From Geodermatophilus pulveris (lineage in GTDB: Bacteria; Actinomycetota; Actinomycetes; Mycobacteriales; Geodermatophilaceae): a DNA stretch of 64,000 bases. How positions within the stretch are numbered: position 1 is the first letter of the stretch; every line of letters begins with the position of its first letter. A program made the position numbers and the translations under genes. Location: NCBI RefSeq assembly GCF_900188375.1, contig NZ_FZOO01000001.1, positions 62,001 through 126,000 on the forward strand. Direction: 5' to 3'. The notes under the pieces were generated by a model. It was given only the letters and a program-made list of their open reading frames with translations. It was not told where the DNA came from and did no database searches. Shown here one piece after another: positions 62,757 to 64,000 of this stretch.

Positions 62757-64000
62757 ATGGAGACCGCACCGGCCGACGGGCTGATCGCCGCGTCCTGGCT
62801 GCTCATCGCGCTGCCGCTGGCCGGCGCCGCCGTCCTGCTGCTCGGCGGGCGGCGCACCGACCGGTGGGGGCACCTGCTCGGCACCGGCACGGTCGTCGCG
62901 GCCTTCGTGCTCGGCCTGCTGTGCACGCTGCAGCTGGACGGGCGGCGCCTGGACGTCGCGCTGTTCACCTTCATGTCCACCGGGTCGCTGGACGTGCGGG
63001 CCGGCCTGCTGTTCGACCCGCTGTCGGCGCTGTTCGTCCTGCTGATCACCGGCGTGGGCTCGCTCATCCACGTCTACTCGATCGGCTACATGGAGCACGA
63101 CCCGCGGCGCCGGCGGTTCTTCGCCTACCTCAACCTGTTCGTCGCCGCGATGCTGCTGCTCGTCCTCGGCGACAACTTCGTGGCCCTCTACGTCGGCTGG
63201 GAGGGCGTGGGCCTGGCGTCCTACCTGCTCATCGCCTTCTGGCACGAGCGCCCGTCGGCGGCCACCGCCGCGAAGAAGGCGTTCATCATGAACCGGGTCG
63301 GCGACGTCGGGCTGGCGCTGGCGATCTTCCTGATGTTCGCCCAGCTGGGCACCGTCTCCTACGACGGCGTGTTCGGCTCGATCGGCCTGCTGGCCGGCGG
63401 CACGGTCACCGCGATCGGCCTGCTGCTGCTGCTCGGCGCGTGCGGCAAGTCCGGCCAGTTCCCGCTGCAGGCGTGGCTGCCCGACGCCATGGAGGGCCCG
63501 ACCCCGGTCTCCGCGCTCATCCACGCCGCGACCATGGTCACCGCCGGGGTGTACCTCATCGCCCGGTGCGCGCCGATCTACGACGCGACGCCGACCGCGC
63601 GGACCGTCGTGCTCGCCGTCGGGGCGGTCACGCTGATGATCGGGGCGATCGCCGGCTGCGCGCAGGACGACATCAAGAAGGTGCTGGCCTACTCCACGGT
63701 CAGCCAGATCGGCTACATGTTCCTGGCCGTCGGGCTCGGGCCGATCGGCTACGTCGCCGGCCTGGCCCACCTGCTCACCCACGGCTTCTTCAAGGCCGGG
63801 CTGTTCCTCGGCGCCGGCTCGGTCATGCACGCCATGGGCGACCAGGTCGACATGCGGCGGTTCGGCGGTCTGGCGCCGCACATGAAGGTCACCTTCGTGA
63901 CGTTCGGGCTGGGCTACCTGGCGCTGATCGGCTTCCCGTTCCTGTCCGGCTTCTACACCAAGGACGCGATCATCGAGGCCGCGTTCGACCGCGGTGACGG
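62757..64000 (+). CDS. nuoL: NADH-quinone oxidoreductase subunit L, 5' part
   Basis: NuoL is an antiporter-like proton-pumping subunit of complex I. The frame opens at ATG 62757 and stays open to the window end, giving 414 residues of an expected 620-660. Visible signatures are [19 protein letters not shown], the helix 5 glutamate in [18 protein letters not shown], the lysine region [38 protein letters not shown] and [18 protein letters not shown]. The C-terminal helix HL and the remaining nuoM and nuoN lie beyond the window. Confidence 0.96.
   Translation, partial: METAPADGLIAASWLLIALPLAGAAVLLLGGRRTDRWGHLLGTGTVVAAFVLGLLCTLQLDGRRLDVALFTFMSTGSLDVRAGLLFDPLSALFVLLITGVGSLIHVYSIGYMEHDPRRRRFFAYLNLFVAAMLLLVLGDNFVALYVGWEGVGLASYLLIAFWHERPSAATAAKKAFIMNRVGDVGLALAIFLMFAQLGTVSYDGVFGSIGLLAGGTVTAIGLLLLLGACGKSGQFPLQAWLPDAMEGPTPVSALIHAATMVTAGVYLIARCAPIYDATPTARTVVLAVGAVTLMIGAIAGCAQDDIKKVLAYSTVSQIGYMFLAVGLGPIGYVAGLAHLLTHGFFKAGLFLGAGSVMHAMGDQVDMRRFGGLAPHMKVTFVTFGLGYLALIGFPFLSGFYTKDAIIEAAFDRGD

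Overview
The window is a contiguous piece of a very high-G+C actinobacterial chromosome (strong GC bias at third codon positions, many GTG starts, 4-base ATGA/GTGA stop/start overlaps). Mycothiol (mshA) and menaquinone biosynthesis, a SenX3-RegX3 pair and Rex all fit Actinobacteria. The protein sequences suggest Geodermatophilaceae (Blastococcus/Geodermatophilus/Modestobacter-like), but that placement is inference. Gene order broadly follows the Mycobacterium tuberculosis Rv0476-Rv0561 segment (murB, mshA, ybjN-like, gpm1, senX3-regX3, ppx, proC, bldC-like, bTHX, galE2-like, acyltransferase, serB1-like, hemA-C-D-B-L, ccs genes, men genes) and then runs into the nuo operon.

Layout. 1-9.3 kb: DUF2516 and PspC membrane proteins, two methyltransferase-fold proteins, murB, an SDR oxidoreductase, the chain mshA-ybjN-MFS exporter, and gpmA. 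9.3-12.3 kb: phoU divergent from senX3-regX3 with a candidate PHO box between them. 12.3-15.6 kb: a less conserved stretch with a GlxA-type regulator, two small genes, several perfect hairpins, a three-copy 19-bp repeat and a zinc-ribbon methyltransferase. 15.6-28 kb: an MFS-thymidylate-kinase-like fusion whose kinase has lost its P-loop lysine, ppx, proC, a BldC-like regulator, the 32-residue bTHX-type protein, an NAD-fold epimerase, an acyltransferase, a HAD phosphatase, an acyl-CoA ligase and a glutaredoxin-like protein. 27.9-28.6 kb is a graveyard of three truncated genes (SRPBCC, zinc-type dehydrogenase, TetR).

28.8-36.3 kb: the rex-hemA-hemC-hemD-hemB-hemL heme cluster. 36.3-40.9 kb: histidine phosphatase, TlpA-like thioredoxin, CcdA, ResB and CcsA for cytochrome c maturation. 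41-49.96 kb: small membrane genes, an Lrp/AsnC regulator that appears to start at ATC, and the menaquinone genes menA, menE, menC, menD, menF and menG with a GAF-ANTAR regulator embedded. 50-64 kb: geranylgeranyl reductase (menJ-like) leading the complex I operon nuoABCDEFGHIJK and the 5' part of nuoL, cut by the window end.

The right half is a respiratory superlocus: heme, cytochrome c, menaquinone and NADH dehydrogenase. Rex, encoded here, has an apparently perfect operator (TTGTGAA-N4-TTCACAA) in front of menJ-nuo and a degenerate operator in front of its own rex-hem operon, so NADH/NAD+ sensing probably couples the two ends. I saw no rRNA, tRNA, CRISPR array, insertion sequence or phage gene. 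The most novel non-coding signal is a structured repeat of about 55 bp present three times (18.7, 22.6 and 44.4 kb) with a covarying stem.
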